Shown here: positions 24,091 through 35,567 of the stretch, piece by piece
How the letters are laid out: each line of letters begins with the position of its first letter
How positions within the stretch are numbered: position 1 is the first letter of the stretch
NCBI GenBank assembly: GCA_020881915.1
Contig: JAJFPB010000008.1
Location: forward strand, 372,001-436,000
Direction of reading: 5' to 3'
Source of the DNA: Paramyrothecium sp. XJ0827
Lineage: Eukaryota > Ascomycota > Sordariomycetes > Hypocreales > Stachybotryaceae
Length of the DNA: 64,000 nt
Position numbers and translations under genes: made by a program
The notes under the pieces: generated by a model
Told to the model about the DNA's origin: nothing
Databases searched by the model: none
Seen by the model: the letters and a program-made list of their open reading frames with translations, nothing else

Positions 24091-25629
24091 ATGGCGCCAG
24101 ATGAAGGCTGGGCCCCTGGGTTGTTGCGCCCGGCACGGCGCTCAGCCACTAGCCGCAGCCCTGCCACCCAGGGTAGGGTGATGGGTTCCGTGATTGCTCG
24201 CATCGAATCCATGCTCGAGTCCGTACTCGACAACTTATCCCAGGCATGTGAAGCGAGTATAGAACTACGATCACGAAGAACGATTCGCAATCACGTCAGC
24301 CAAGTATCAACACTCTCAACCAGCCGCGTTTGCTTCCCAGGAAAGAACCCACACGAGGCCAGGAGATTCGGTACACAATGCTCTACATCGATCAAGCTTG
24401 CTTTCTATTGACAATGTTACGATAGCTCGGGTCCTTCTGATTTTACAACTTTCCCACGATGCACTGGTTTCCGGGACGGTGCTGACGAAACGGTTCGTTG
24501 CCATGCGCCCCATCTCCTCGCCCTAAACAGGTAATTAACATCTCGCCAGCCATATATACTACCAAAATCAGGAATTATTTGGGAAGCAACAAATCGTGGA
24601 CGACTTGGTCGATGACCTCGCATTGACTTTGGGCGTCGGCCGCGACGATTTGAATATTGTAAAGTGGCCCCCTCCCCTTCATCACAATTTCTCGCTTACA
24701 CAACTAGGCTGCCGCAGCCAAGGGTATCGTCTCTGGTCCATTGATAATAGTGTTGAAAGACGGCACACGACTTGATGTTTCGATTGGAGACTTGGTACAT
24801 TTGCAAGGGTAAGACAACTGAATGTGGCTAACATGCTCAGGGCACCACTATCCCACAAGCTAGGTCGATCGAATCCATGGAACTACAAAATGTGAAGTGG
24901 GTACTGGTCATTGAGAAGGAAGTAAGTTTGCTTTGTGTCCCTTTTCAGGATCCTCGTACCAATTGCTGTAGGCCGTATTCCGCTCGCTATCCTCTTGTCG
25001 ATTCTGGCAAGCTTCCGCCGCTGGACCTGGTCTCGGTGTAACTGTACGTCGTATCCGGGTGTGACACATATCTGCCTGACACAGCCGAGGCCAGAGGATA
25101 TCCCGATTTGATTACGCTTTCATTTCTCCGTCTTTTGCAACACATGCATCCGCAATTACCCATGTTTGGGCTTGTCGACTTTGACCCCGATGGCGTGAAT
25201 ATTTTCCGATGTTACCGTTATGGAGGCGAGACCTATGGTGTACCTCTAGAGGACTTACGTATGCATCGGCTTGGTATCAAATCGTCACAAGTCCTGCATT
25301 TTAGAACAGAACTTCACGTGCAGTCTCAGTGCAACGAAGCAGACTATAGCAGCCAGTCTTCCACCAGGAGCACTACATCGAGAACATCAGCCTCCTCAAC
25401 GACCTGCCGCGATCCGTGTTCTCAATTGACTTGTCGGGATCGGACGTTGGCGACAACCACGCTAGAAAGGCTATCAACCGGGATCTTACTAGACCATGAG
25501 GCTGATGCGTTGAGGGATGAGCTTCAGACTATGCTCATGACAGGAGTAAAAGTGGAAATTGAATGGGTGGACGAGGCAGGAAGTATCACTGATTGGCTTG
25601 ATCATGAGCTTGAAAAAGAACTGGCTTAG
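24091..25629 (+). CDS. SPO11: Meiotic double-strand-break protein Spo11 (topoisomerase VI A-like)
   Basis: Makes the programmed breaks that start meiotic recombination. Seven exons by hand: 24091-24370, 24426-24492, 24550-24658, 24708-24794, 24841-24921, 24972-25043 and 25090-25629, giving 411 residues. Introns are 46-57 nt. The 24795 donor is the unusual GTACAT, and the last acceptor (25089) could instead be a nearby AG. Joined, they give the 5Y-CAP region with catalytic-type Tyr120 in RHIYYQNQELFG, then VDDLALTLGVGRDDLNI, the Toprim segment VKWVLVIEKE with its metal-binding Glu, GYPDLITLSFLRLL, and LVDFDPDGVNIFRCYRYG with the Toprim acidic pair. Between about residues 300 and 345 the sequence is poorly conserved and Ser/Thr-rich, so a missed intron there is possible. 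Intact catalytic residues argue for a working meiotic programme. Confidence 0.88.
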
Positions 25630-25787
25630 GATCAGAGGTGAAGCCCTCTGTTGCCTACCTACCCTGTATCCCAAAAAGATGGGACTATACTGTGCGAAAT
25701 TTGCGGGGTGCAAAAGTCACACAGTCCCCTCCTCAAGTCTGCATTGATCAAATTTTGTGACTATATCATCAAAGCCTGCACAACATC

Positions 25788-26430
25788 ATGGCGCCACAAC
25801 TTTCAGAGGACGAGATTGACGATCTCGTTTACTTTGCGCGAACGGGTGAGGATGGCGACTTGGTAGAGTCTCTGACCGCCCTGTCTGAGCGCGAAAAGGT
25901 CTCACCGGCGGAAATCATCTTGGCTGCCAAAGATGAGGGCAAATCAACGTGTCTGCACATGGCAACAGGCAACGGACATTTAGGTAGGTCATGACGTTAT
26001 CTTGCAAAGGGTTGAACCTCCATGCTTGGAATTGGATTATCGCATGGATTGAGCAGCTAACACTTATGTAGGGACGGTTCAGAAGCTGATTGCCTATTTC
26101 GAGGGCCGGCCAAAGGAAGAGAAGCAGGCTTTTCTGGATGAGCCCAATGAGCACGGCAACACTGGGCTTCATTGGGCCGCGCTTGGTGGTCACCTGGACA
26201 CTGTGAAGCTCCTGCTTGAACATGGCGCATTACCCGCGCTGGCCAACGAGCGCAACTATGTGCCGCTGGATCTGGCTTACTTCAACAACCATGAGGAGGT
26301 TGCTCAATACTTCCTGTCCTTCTCCGGCAAACTCGAAGAAGACAACCAGGAGAGCGGTCTGAGCGGCGCCACGGAAGGGATTGAGATTGAGGATGATGGT
26401 GATGAGAAGCAGAAGAAACCCGAGGCTTAA
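25788..26430 (+). CDS. YAR1: Ankyrin-repeat ribosome biogenesis factor, Yar1-like
   Basis: Yar1 is the dedicated chaperone that binds ribosomal protein Rps3 (uS3) and keeps it soluble until it joins the pre-40S particle. Exons are 25788-25983 and 26072-26430; the intron is 88 nt (GTAGGT...TGTAG); 184 residues versus 200 in yeast. The N-terminal acidic helix leads into two clear ankyrin repeats, TCLHMATGNGHLGTVQKLI and GNTGLHWAALGGHLDTVKLL, separated by an insertion as in Yar1. A third degenerate repeat and an acidic C-terminal tail rich in Glu, Asp and Lys follow. The call rests on this order, the length and the acidic tail. A generic ankyrin protein is the alternative. It starts only 158 bp after the Spo11 stop codon on the same strand. 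Confidence 0.8.
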
Positions 26431-27062
26431 GCAGCAACCGCCAAGGAATCATGGCTATGATCCTGTCACACCGGCCAGCGTGCAGACATAATGGGTTGGA
26501 AGCGGTTGCATAGCTCCGAGCCCCAGCCCCTTTCACGAATGGCTCGTCACGCTACAGACTGCAGCGGACATTGCAGTAATCGCTGGCTCACCATCAGTGC
26601 ACCTCAAGCGCCTCATTATGGTCGGCTAAAGCCAGCTCGCCACCAGCAGAAGGTAGCCCGATGCAGGGGCAATGATTATGGTGCTGTGTACTTTGTCAGA
26701 TGAAAAGCAATGGAATGAACCCAATCATTTTGAGCCAAAACTCACAACGTCCCTGGAACATGCGTCCAGCGGAATGCATAGATACTCAAGTCGATTAGCC
26801 AGTCAAATGTCATGGTGATATTTGGTTGACGAGTAAGCTGGGAAGGAGGGCGCCACCCCCACGCCCAAACAGCGGGGGTCGCGCGGCCGGGCGTGGGGGT
26901 CATCACAGCATCCACCCACGTCCGTCCCCGCGACCTCCACCATCCTTCCGGTCCTCATTCAAGGAAATGCCCGACTACAATTAATCACCTCACTTGAGAA
27001 ATGATCGCACTCATGAAAACGTAAAGAGGATTACCTGGTGCGGAGGTCAGAGCCCATTGCAT
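26431..27062. other. Intergenic region upstream of the C2H2 factor
   Basis: A 632 bp tandem spacer holding the Yar1 3' end and the transcription factor promoter. It includes a GC-rich stretch with a near-palindrome around 26852-26902 (CCCACGCCC...GGGCGTGGGG). Confidence 0.5.
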
Positions 27063-29725
27063 ATGGCGTCCGAGCAGTCTCCTGGCAGCGCCAGCTCGGT
27101 GAACAGGGGATACAAACGCGCCAGCCGGAAAGGCGCACCGCGGCGTTTCAACTGCGAGTATCCTGGGTGTGACAAGATCTACTCGAGAGCGGAACACCTG
27201 CAGCGCCATCAGCTCAACCGTAAGAACTCGTGTTACGTTCTGGAGGAGACGAACGTCAGCTAATCCCTTCCGCTCCAGACAATCCCAAGGACATATACAA
27301 TTGTGACGTGGCGGGATGCGACCAGAAGTTCGTCCGCTTGGATCTCCTAGATCGCCACAAGAAGCGCCATAAAGACTCGTACACGCCGAGGAACCGTGTG
27401 CCAAGTTTCGCGTCCCCTGGTGAGAGCGCGCCCGCCCAGGCAGATTCGCAACGTCTCACAAACGGAGAGTCGAGGCCGGCGTATGCGCCGCAACAGCAGC
27501 ACCCGCTGCAGCACCCGCTGCAGCACCCGGCACCTGGCCTTCCTGACGCAGCGATATTGCTGACCCCTGAATCGAACACAGCTACGACGCCAACCTCATT
27601 CCCCATCATCCCACCTACCCGTCCTTCGCAATCCCAGCCGTGGACATTACCACTGAACGAGAGACCTGCGCCCCAGCCAACGACGCAGAAAGGGAGCCAC
27701 TATGGTAGTGAGCAAGCTGCCCTACCCGGCGCATCAACTGCTCACGCCTTTCCCCAAGTCCCATTTACCAGTGATGACCAATTTCTTCAGAACAATTTTG
27801 CGGCTTGGCTATTTGACCCCCAAACAACCTATAACGAATTCAACGTTGCAAGCCTTCCTTTTTTCGAAGGAGGACTAGAGTCTGCCTTTAATAACGACAT
27901 TCATTATGATTACGAGTCTCTTCATAGCCGCTCGCCGATGGACTCCATCATGCCCCGGTACGGCGAGTCTGCGGTGGACGATTTGATCAACGAGCCCCGG
28001 CGGCAGGAGGTGCTTTATTGGTTCCGGCTCTTTTGCAAAAAGCAGCCGAGATATGACGCCTTGATGCCGAACCTGCTCCGCGAGAGTGGCGGGGATCTGA
28101 CCGCGTTGAGTGTGGAAATGATGCGAGAATGCCTGGCGGAGTTTTGGGAGAGCGTATCGCCCCGTCTTCCCATCATCCATCAACACACCTTCTCCGCCAA
28201 CAGATGCCACATCTTCCTCTTGTGCGTCATGATTGCGCTTGGGGCTGCGTCCAGCCGGAGGAGGGACGGTTCTGGCCAGCTGAACGAGTACGGACCCTTT
28301 GCCGATGTTATCGTTTCTATTGTACGATGGGAGATAGTGACCTGCGACGAATCTGCGCCGCCGGTTAGCCTCTGGGTTGCGCAATCCATGATACTGATTG
28401 AGTTCTACGAGAAGCTCTACTCAGCCAGGAGGTTTCACGAGAGGGCGCACATATATCATCCATCTTTCCTGACCCTGCTACGCCGAGGGAGTCCTTTGAT
28501 AGGAAGGGGAGGCAGCGAATCACCCCCGGACACTGATCACTTGGCCACAGAGCGTACAACCCAAGGCATGTCTGTAGACTCTCAGACCTGGTGGGTACGG
28601 TGGGCCGAGACCGAGTCCATGCAACGAGTCGTCTTTGCTGCTTTCATGCTCGATGTTATCCATGCGGCCATGTTTGGGCACTCTGCAGACATGGTGGCCC
28701 ACGAGATCCGGCTTCCACTGCCGTGTGATGACCAGCTTTGGACGGCGAACAGCCCAGATATAGTCCGCCAGTTGGATGCAAACTTTCGCATGTACGGAGT
28801 CAAGCAGGTTTCGTTCCTGGATGGCCTCAAGAGCGCGCTGCACGGCAAGGAAGTCAAAACCCATTCCTTCGGACGCATGATCATATTAGCAGGGCTTTTG
28901 AACGTGGCCTGGCACCTGAACCACAAGGAGACTCACCTCAAGTGGCTGGAACTCCGAGTACCGACGCCGGAAAGGCAGGATGGTTGGCGGAAGATGCTGC
29001 TCAGAGCCTTTGACAGCTGGAAGGATAGCTTCGACTTGACCATGTCCAGGACCATGTCTGACACCGGCAACCAGCACTTGGCTCTCAATGGACCCATCAA
29101 AAGTGCTTCGGCCCTGTTTCATCTGGCGCACATGAGCCTGCACGTCGACATTGTGGACTGTCAGGTCTATGCCGGGGCGAAGCGGATACTTGGTCGCAAG
29201 GTATCTAGGCGCGACTACGACAATGCCGTCAAGCGCATGAGCAACTGGGCGCGCTTGGCATCCACCAGGCACGCTGTGCTGCACGCCCTCCACCTGCTCG
29301 AGGCGATGCTAGTCGAGCCGTCGTCACGACGCCGCAATATGTCCCGCGCGCCGCGCGAGTACCCCATCATCCAATACTCCGTCCGCGGCGACCCGGACCC
29401 CCACGGCGCGTGGATCATGTACTACGCCACCCTCACCATCTGGGCCTTTGCCTACGCCATAGGCCGGCCGCCCGGCACGCAGCCCTTCACCCTCCAGTCG
29501 CCGCACGCAGGAATTGGCGTCTACGCCCGGGCGGCCGGCTACCTGGCCAAGCTGGCGAGGGTGGCGGAGCTGACCCAGGAGTCGGCCATGGTGCTGCACG
29601 AGGGCTTGCTGGACCTGCTGGATGTGATGATCGGCATCCTCGGGGAGGCGCAGACGGAGCTGTTGACGGAGGCGAGGGAGCGATTGAAGATATGCAAGGA
29701 GATGCTCCTCGGAGGCCCGCAGTGA
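27063..29725 (+). CDS. C2H2 zinc-finger transcription factor with fungal-specific regulatory domain
   Basis: Putative nuclear DNA-binding regulator. Exon 1 is 27063-27219, intron 27220-27278 (GTAAGA...CCAG, 59 nt), exon 2 27279-29725; 867 residues. Two tandem C2H2 fingers are completed by splicing: C31/C36/H49/H53 and C61/C66/H79/H83. Basic residues precede them (KRASRKGAPRR). A Pro/Gln/Ser-rich linker follows, containing three copies of a 12 bp repeat. From about residue 330 comes a region like the fungal_trans (PF04082) middle homology domain, with FWESVSPRLPIIHQHTF at its start, then long helical sequence to the end. This pairing of two C2H2 fingers with a fungal-trans domain is a known Pezizomycotina architecture, also seen in yeast Klf1-type regulators. 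Targets are unknown and no adjacent pathway suggests one. The 27063 ATG follows an in-frame region without another ATG. Confidence 0.88.
27494..27529 (+). repeat. Three tandem 12 bp units inside the C2H2 factor
   Basis: Three copies of (C/c)(T/A)GCAGCACCCG, the last two identical, encode a repeated Gln-His-Pro-Leu peptide in the disordered linker. Copy number may vary between strains. Confidence 0.8.
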
Positions 29726-30285
29726 AAGCCCGCCACCGGACAGCCACGAGCCACAAATGCAACGGAGCACTGTATGAGCGATGGCATACAGTTTGGATGT
29801 GAATGGATCAGTCGTGCAGATTGTTTGATGGAAACTACCTATATACCCCTGTAATTACCTGCCTGTTATACACGTTGAATATACGCTTCTACGCCTGACC
29901 CCAAACCCATTGGAAACCCCCACACCTCCTAGGTTTGTGATGGCGGCACGACTAGGAGGTGTGGGAGGGAAGATAACGGGTTGTTGGGCACAACAGCCGG
30001 CCTGTGCCAGTATTGCAGTCAATCAAAGTAGGGGCGATAAAATTCGCTTCGAGCTTGAAAAGAGATTGTGTGCTTAAGAATTGCTATTATACAAGATCTA
30101 TGCGCGGCACTATCCAAGGAAAAGTCTAAACGCTGTCTATGCTGTTTCTCATGCTTGCAAAACTGCAGACTATGCAATACTGCAGGTCTAGTACATCTCG
30201 ACTCGTGGGTATCATAAAATCAATGCGGCCAGTTCGGAGTCGGAGGGTCCGATTTCCGCCGTGCGCCTGGTGAGCGCCGTCCAGG
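29726..30285. other. Convergent 3' region with a perfect hairpin
   Basis: Spacer of 560 bp between the C2H2 factor (+) and the PAF-acetylhydrolase-like gene (-). It contains the inverted repeat listed separately at 29919-29965; otherwise nothing recognisable. Confidence 0.5.
29919..29965. repeat. Perfect 14 bp inverted repeat with 19 nt loop
   Basis: CCCACACCTCCTAG at 29919-29932 is the exact reverse complement of CTAGGAGGTGTGGG at 29952-29965. The GC-rich stem would be stable in RNA or cruciform DNA. It sits about 200 bp past the C2H2 factor stop codon, probably in or near its 3' untranslated region. There is no following T tract, so a bacterial-style terminator does not apply. Confidence 0.85.
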
Positions 30286-32042
30286 TTAAGCCGCGGCAGC
30301 GCTGATCTGTGTCGCCTGGGGAAGCTGCTGGTTCGGCTCCAGCTCGTCTGCCATCTTGTGATCGGTGTCTTCGACCTGCTCCGAAACCGACTTGCCGGTC
30401 TCTGCTTCACCAAAGTCTCCCATGCCGATTATGTCAATCCATTTCCAGTGGTCCACCACGTCGCTGCCGCTCCTGTGGAAGATAGCCTTATCATCGTCGA
30501 GACCGTCCACCGCTGCCGCATCCGTGCTGTCCTTCTTCGCCGTGTCAAGCTTGTCAACGTGTGCGCCATCAACCAAGTCGCCAGCGTAGGTCCGGGCCAC
30601 CGGAACCCCATTGTTCCTCAAGAACTGCAGCTGAGCGCGCAGGTTGAGTCTTAACGCCCGCTCAGGCTGCTGAGCATCGAAAATCTTCTTGGTGAGCCAG
30701 GGGAACAAGATGCCGAAATCGGATTGGTTCAGATGAGCCGAATTGACCACGTAGTAGAAGTTGGGCTCCGTAAGTTTCATGCCGCTGGGCCGCTCAAACA
30801 TTTGCGGCGTGACGACTTTTGCGCTGGGATCAGGCGAGAGAAGCCGGGCCTTGAGGTGAAGGTGCTCTTTCCACTTGAAGAATGCTTCCGACTCGACAGC
30901 CATGAGACCGCTACCACCCGGCGCCGAAGGGACATCTGCATAGGCCGGTAGAGGCAGGTTGAACAGCGGCGACGTGCCGGGGCTAAGCAGCGGCATGGAC
31001 CACATATCCAACAGCATAACCACTGACTTTTCCGTGATTTGCTTCTTGATCTCTGCCCCTTGAGCAGGCCTGAACAGGGGTTTCTGCATTGCCGCAACCT
31101 CTGGGACTTCAGCATAATACACGGACTTGAGCAGTTGATAAGCGGTTGCCGCGCCGAAGCTGTGGCCACCAAAGATGATCTTTCCTGGCTTGTTGACATC
31201 GAGTTGTCCGATGAATTGCCCGAGGCTTGGTGTCGAGACGTTCATGTTGGTAAAGCTGCGACCGGCATCCATTGCCAAGATAGCTTGGTGCAGCAAACCG
31301 AGTTCCCAACACCGAATCCTCAGCTGATCTTCGCGTGTTTCCTGCACCTCAGGAGTGGCATCGTGGGGGATCCGTCGGTATGGAACAGCACGGCGGGTGC
31401 TGGAGGCGGGCGCAAAGAACCGGCGGTTTTGGTTGGGAAGACGAATGAAAGTGGCAACGGCGCTGCCGTCGCGGTGCTCGGGGCAGAACACAACAACTCC
31501 GTGGGAAGCCAGGGAGCCGGCAATGTACGAGTAGGAGTTTCGGCTGCCGCCCAGACCGTGAGAAAAGATCATGGTGGGCCATCTCTTAGATTCGGTCTCG
31601 GGCACCCGCAGCTTAGCATTTTTATGGACTGGGATCGTCGTGTAATGAAGATGTCGTGGAATGAAGCTTGAACAAGTTAGTCGTCAAAGAGAACCATTGG
31701 CAGTGGTGGAGACACTTACGACAAAACATCTGCCATTGTCGACCCGATACCAACGAACTGAGTATAGCCGGAGACGTGTTGTCGTTGAGGATTGGGAAGC
31801 CAGCTGATGCGCTTCTGGTCGGACTCGGAGACAGCGGGATAGAAGATGCGGTATTGTATGGTATGAATATCGGCAGCGTTATCTGGAACGGGCGTGGGCG
31901 ACTCGAAATCGGTGACGGGAATCTCTACGTCCATGGTGCCGACTTTGTAGGGACCCGTGTATTCTGGGAACGCCGGGATCGGGCTCAGCCGCGCAAGGTA
32001 GGCGGCGAGCTTGGCCGACGCCGTCGGTTCTTTGGTGGCCAT
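30286..32042 (-). CDS. Platelet-activating-factor acetylhydrolase-like esterase
   Basis: Serine esterase/phospholipase A2 of the alpha/beta-hydrolase fold (PAF-AH p/II type), expected to release short or oxidised acyl chains from phospholipids. Exon 1 is 32042-31720, intron 31719-31667 (GTAAGT, branch CTAAC, acceptor CAAG), exon 2 31666-30286; 567 residues. The nucleophile is Ser277 in FGGHSFGAATA. The oxyanion-side motif MIFSHGLGGSRNSY is intact, as is the PAF-AH N-terminal TGPYKVGTMDVEIPV. A late His (DIIG region or SAHLNQSDF) completes the triad; SAHLNQSDF is the family-typical His-Asp site. No signal peptide is evident, so the protein is probably intracellular. An acidic low-complexity tail covers the last 60 residues. 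The 32042 ATG has a good context (ACAATGGCC), better than the in-frame start ten codons upstream. Confidence 0.87.
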
Positions 32043-34573
32043 TGTAAAGTGACAAGTCGACACGATGCGCACGTAAATTGGTTGAACAAATGGCGTTGGT
32101 TGACGATGTGTGTCTTGGAAGTTTGTCCGTTTGAAATTGTTCGGAAAGTGGAACAGTAGTGTGCAGGTCTACGAGCGAAGGGCAGGATGACACAAAACTG
32201 AAGAAGATATGGATGTACAGTAAAAAATAATTAACAAGACGATCCGCCAAGCCGTGAAAAGGAAGAGGGGTCGATATGGACAATCTAAAGATGGATGGAG
32301 GGAAATGCGAAAGATAAGAACAAATTGGGACCGAGGCGATGGACTTTGATGCACATGTCATCAAGGCTGAGCGTGTGGGACTTCCGGGGGCTTTGCTGCT
32401 GTAGGCTCGACAGGGCTGTGACGCAGTGACGCAAACCCACCCCCCCGACGGGGCCCGGACAGGGATACCGCCGCCGCTAGCCATTGGTGTGTTCTAGGCT
32501 GCGCTTAGGGGGCAGTTGGGACCATTTCCAGAACCAGTCAGTTCTAAAAATTCCCAGGGACCAGGGAGGAGAGAAATCGTAGCGGGCTGAGATGACGGGA
32601 CAAGTACCACGTGTGATAGCAGTAAATGGACATCCTTTGCACGTCGCGGATGGACTGATTGAAATGTCTCGCCTCGCAGAGAGAACTTCAGTCCGCTTCT
32701 AAAATAATATCAAGGCAATATTTGGAGAACCTCCTTCCGCCACTCGGTCTCGTGCTTCGGCTTTTGCGGGAGCCACAATAAAAAAATGAATTAAAAAGAG
32801 CTGCACGCTAATAAGCCAGTAGACGGGAAGCCGGGGCTTCGCACTAACCCGAAATCCGTCTCGGTCAGCACTCAGCTCCATTGCCTCGGCGCCATGGCGA
32901 GCGAATGGTTTGAGGTGCCATGGGAAAAATTCTCAATCGAGAAAATGTTCGAAGGATTTTGTAGATGCCTCCGCTCTAGGGAGTGGTCAAGTTTGGCATG
33001 CAACGAATTTTCGGCGTCGTTGATGCAAGGAAGCGATGGTTCCAGAAGTATCCTCCTACAGATTCACTTCGGTACCAGGATGACCCTAATATGCGCGAAT
33101 ACGGGCGAGAACCGGCACATCTAAGCCGGTGCATGCAACCTGCCAGATCAGTGTTGCAGTAAAAAATTGCCAATCGTTACGAAGTGCCTCGTTTCTGAAC
33201 ATCCCAAGCTTGATGCCCCAAATGGGAACCGACTCCGCCTTCAAGGGTCCTCAAATGAGCCCATCTAAAGATATGGGAGGACATAGTCCGCCACCAAACA
33301 CAATCGGGGAGCCGAAGCGCCTTCTTACAGGCCCGCCTTCGTGTTTCAGACGCGACTTACATCAGCACTTTGCCTGTATCGAGAAGCGCCAATGGATGAT
33401 TCCCACGTCGAACAGTCCATGACATGGGGGCCTAAGCTTGCAAGAGCATGAAGGTAGTTGTTAAGTGAGAACGTCGTAGTTGATCAATGCTCGAAAGGCC
33501 TCGGCATGTTACATCATTACGTCGCGTGTCCTTCTTCCAGCTTTTGACAAGTGTCGACGGGTTGGAGGGACGGGCAGCATGGCCAGTCCAACCCGAAGTG
33601 GCAACCATGTTCGCTGATCGTTCCCGACAGTCGCTCGGTATCCACAGTCCGGAGCCGGGAATGTCATTGACGTATCGTGCAGGTATAAGATCGGGCGCTG
33701 GCAGGTCAGTTTCAGAACAAAGCTTCATTACACCATTGGATGATTGTCGATGCCGGTGCAAATTTATTCTTGGTGATTTTTTGTGAGTGGCCGGCCGGGT
33801 ACATGTGTCGGCTTGTAAGATAGAAGGGGTTCTTGAAGTACGTTGATAGTTGGGAGACAACTCCGATCCATGGTATAACACACTACTGTGTTCATTGGAG
33901 CTTTTGCGCTCTCTGCCAGCGCCACACATGGTCCACTACCGCTTGGTAGTTTTGTAGTTGAGCACGAAACGTGTCCCAGTTCTAGATCACTTGTTTGCAA
34001 AACCAAAGCTACCAAATTCAGGTTGTTTTCTTTTTAAGTTGGTTCGTGAACTAGAGGCCTGGTTCTCCACCATTAGCCGTGCCCACCTTTGGTGACGGTG
34101 CTCCGCGACTTGAAATAAGCGGCGCGGTATGTCAGGGCTTTTCAATTAACCTGAGTAGATGAATACGTAGAAACGTGGTGCGTCTCCTGACACAGTTACT
34201 ATACGCGTGAGAAGACATTCTCATCGCAATCCAATGGTCCGGATTCAAGATACTCTCTCTGCTCAATCGAGAAGTAGTATAAGGAAACAGCTGTTGCCAA
34301 AGTTCAGACCCATACCTTCCCCAAACCAAAACTTACAAAACCCAAGGAAAGCCCGCCCGCCTAGTATCTGTCCCAGGACTTAGACTATTAACTAACAGCT
34401 TCTCCGCACGATCACCAAAAGCTATGCGCCCTTCATGTGACATCAATCGCCCGCAAACCCAGCGAGGGTGAGTCACATTCGAATTGATCCACTGCACGAC
34501 GTTCATCGCGTCCCAAAAGAGTATTTTGACTCTTCAATTGGCTTCATCACAGCATCCAACCAACAGGAGCAGT
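32043..34573. other. Divergent intergenic region, 2.5 kb
   Basis: Separates the PAF-AH-like gene (-) from the PEP mutase-family gene (+). Short frames at 32894-33124, 33129-33422 and 33432-33929 lack domains or plausible splice partners. Moderately AT-rich; no repeat or RNA gene recognised. Confidence 0.55.
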
Positions 34574-35431
34574 ATGGCTTCCTCCAACGATGCCGCAAAG
34601 GCCCTCAAGGCCCTCCACACCCCTTCCACCCCCGTCATCTTTGCCAACATCTGGGACGTCGCCTCGCTCAACGCCCTCATCTCCCTCAACAACAACAGCG
34701 GCGACTACAAGCCCGTCCGGGCCGTCGCCACCGCCTCCTTCGCCGTCGCCGCCTCGCTCGGCATCAAGGATGAGGAGCTGTCCGCCGAACAGAACCTCGA
34801 CCTCATCACCCGTGTCGCGCCCCTCTGTCGCGCCGCCGGCCTGCCCCTTAGCGTTGACATCCAGGATGGCTACGGGGACCAGATCGAGCAAGTCGTCACT
34901 GCCGTCGTGCGCGCCGGTGCCGTGGGCGCCAACATCGAGGACAGCATCCCCGCGGCCGGCTTCGGCGGCGGCATCGAGGGATCCCTAGTGCCGCTCGATG
35001 AGCAGGTCCGCCGCCTCAAGCGGGCCCTGCAGGCCGCCAAGGACGCGGGCTGCCCCGACTTTGTGCTCAACGCCCGCTGCGACGTGTTCAAGCTGTCTGA
35101 AGTGCCCTCTCTCACCGACGAGATCCGCATGCAGGAGGCCATCACCCGAGGCAAGGCCTTCCTCGAAGCAGGTGCGACGACGGTGTTCCTATGGGGAGGT
35201 TCGGGCAGAGGCCTACGCACGGCAGAAGTCGAGGCGCTCTCCAAGGAGCTGGGCGGCCGTGTGGCCGTCAAGCTCGCGCGCGGGTCATCCGCGTTGACCA
35301 CGCAGAAGCTGGGTCAGATCGGTGTGGCACGAGTCAGCGTTGGGCCGGACCTGTTCTTCTCTGCCATGGAAGCTTTCAAGAAGGATGCGTTAACTATTTT
35401 CAGTGGTGGTCGTCTACCAAGTTTCTCATAG
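34574..35431 (+). CDS. PEP mutase/isocitrate lyase-superfamily protein
   Basis: TIM-barrel enzyme of the phosphoenolpyruvate mutase/isocitrate lyase superfamily, acting on a 2-oxo-acid C-C or P-C bond with Mg. Single exon, 285 residues, typical of the family. Visible motifs are FANIWDVASL near the N-terminus, VDIQDGYGD with Asp95/Asp98 replacing the usual metal-site DxDxGYG, and GANIEDS with Glu122/Asp123. Then come VLNARCDVF (the NARTDxF-type strand) and GATTVFLWG. The catalytic KRCGH loop of isocitrate and methylisocitrate lyases is absent, so those activities are unlikely. The gene resembles proteins annotated as carboxyvinyl-carboxyphosphonate phosphorylmutase in fungi, whose real substrates are unknown. 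It ends only 136 bp from the convergent flavin oxidase gene. Codons are strongly C-ending, unlike the adjacent non-coding DNA. Confidence 0.85.
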   Translation: MASSNDAAKALKALHTPSTPVIFANIWDVASLNALISLNNNSGDYKPVRAVATASFAVAASLGIKDEELSAEQNLDLITRVAPLCRAAGLPLSVDIQDGYGDQIEQVVTAVVRAGAVGANIEDSIPAAGFGGGIEGSLVPLDEQVRRLKRALQAAKDAGCPDFVLNARCDVFKLSEVPSLTDEIRMQEAITRGKAFLEAGATTVFLWGGSGRGLRTAEVEALSKELGGRVAVKLARGSSALTTQKLGQIGVARVSVGPDLFFSAMEAFKKDALTIFSGGRLPSFS

Positions 35432-35567
35432 TAACAAGGGTCACGAAACCGCACTTTTATAGCGACTTGAATGAAAAGCAAGTGCCTGTATTGACATCGA
35501 AGCTCTACAGAGTGTACAGTATGCAGTCTTGCAAGTGCCCGGGAGCGTCATTCTTGCATATAACCGT

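Noticed and set aside
27494..27529. Possible CRISPR-like repeat array
   Set aside because: Three adjacent 12 bp units without spacers inside a coding exon; a coding minisatellite, and the genome is eukaryotic.
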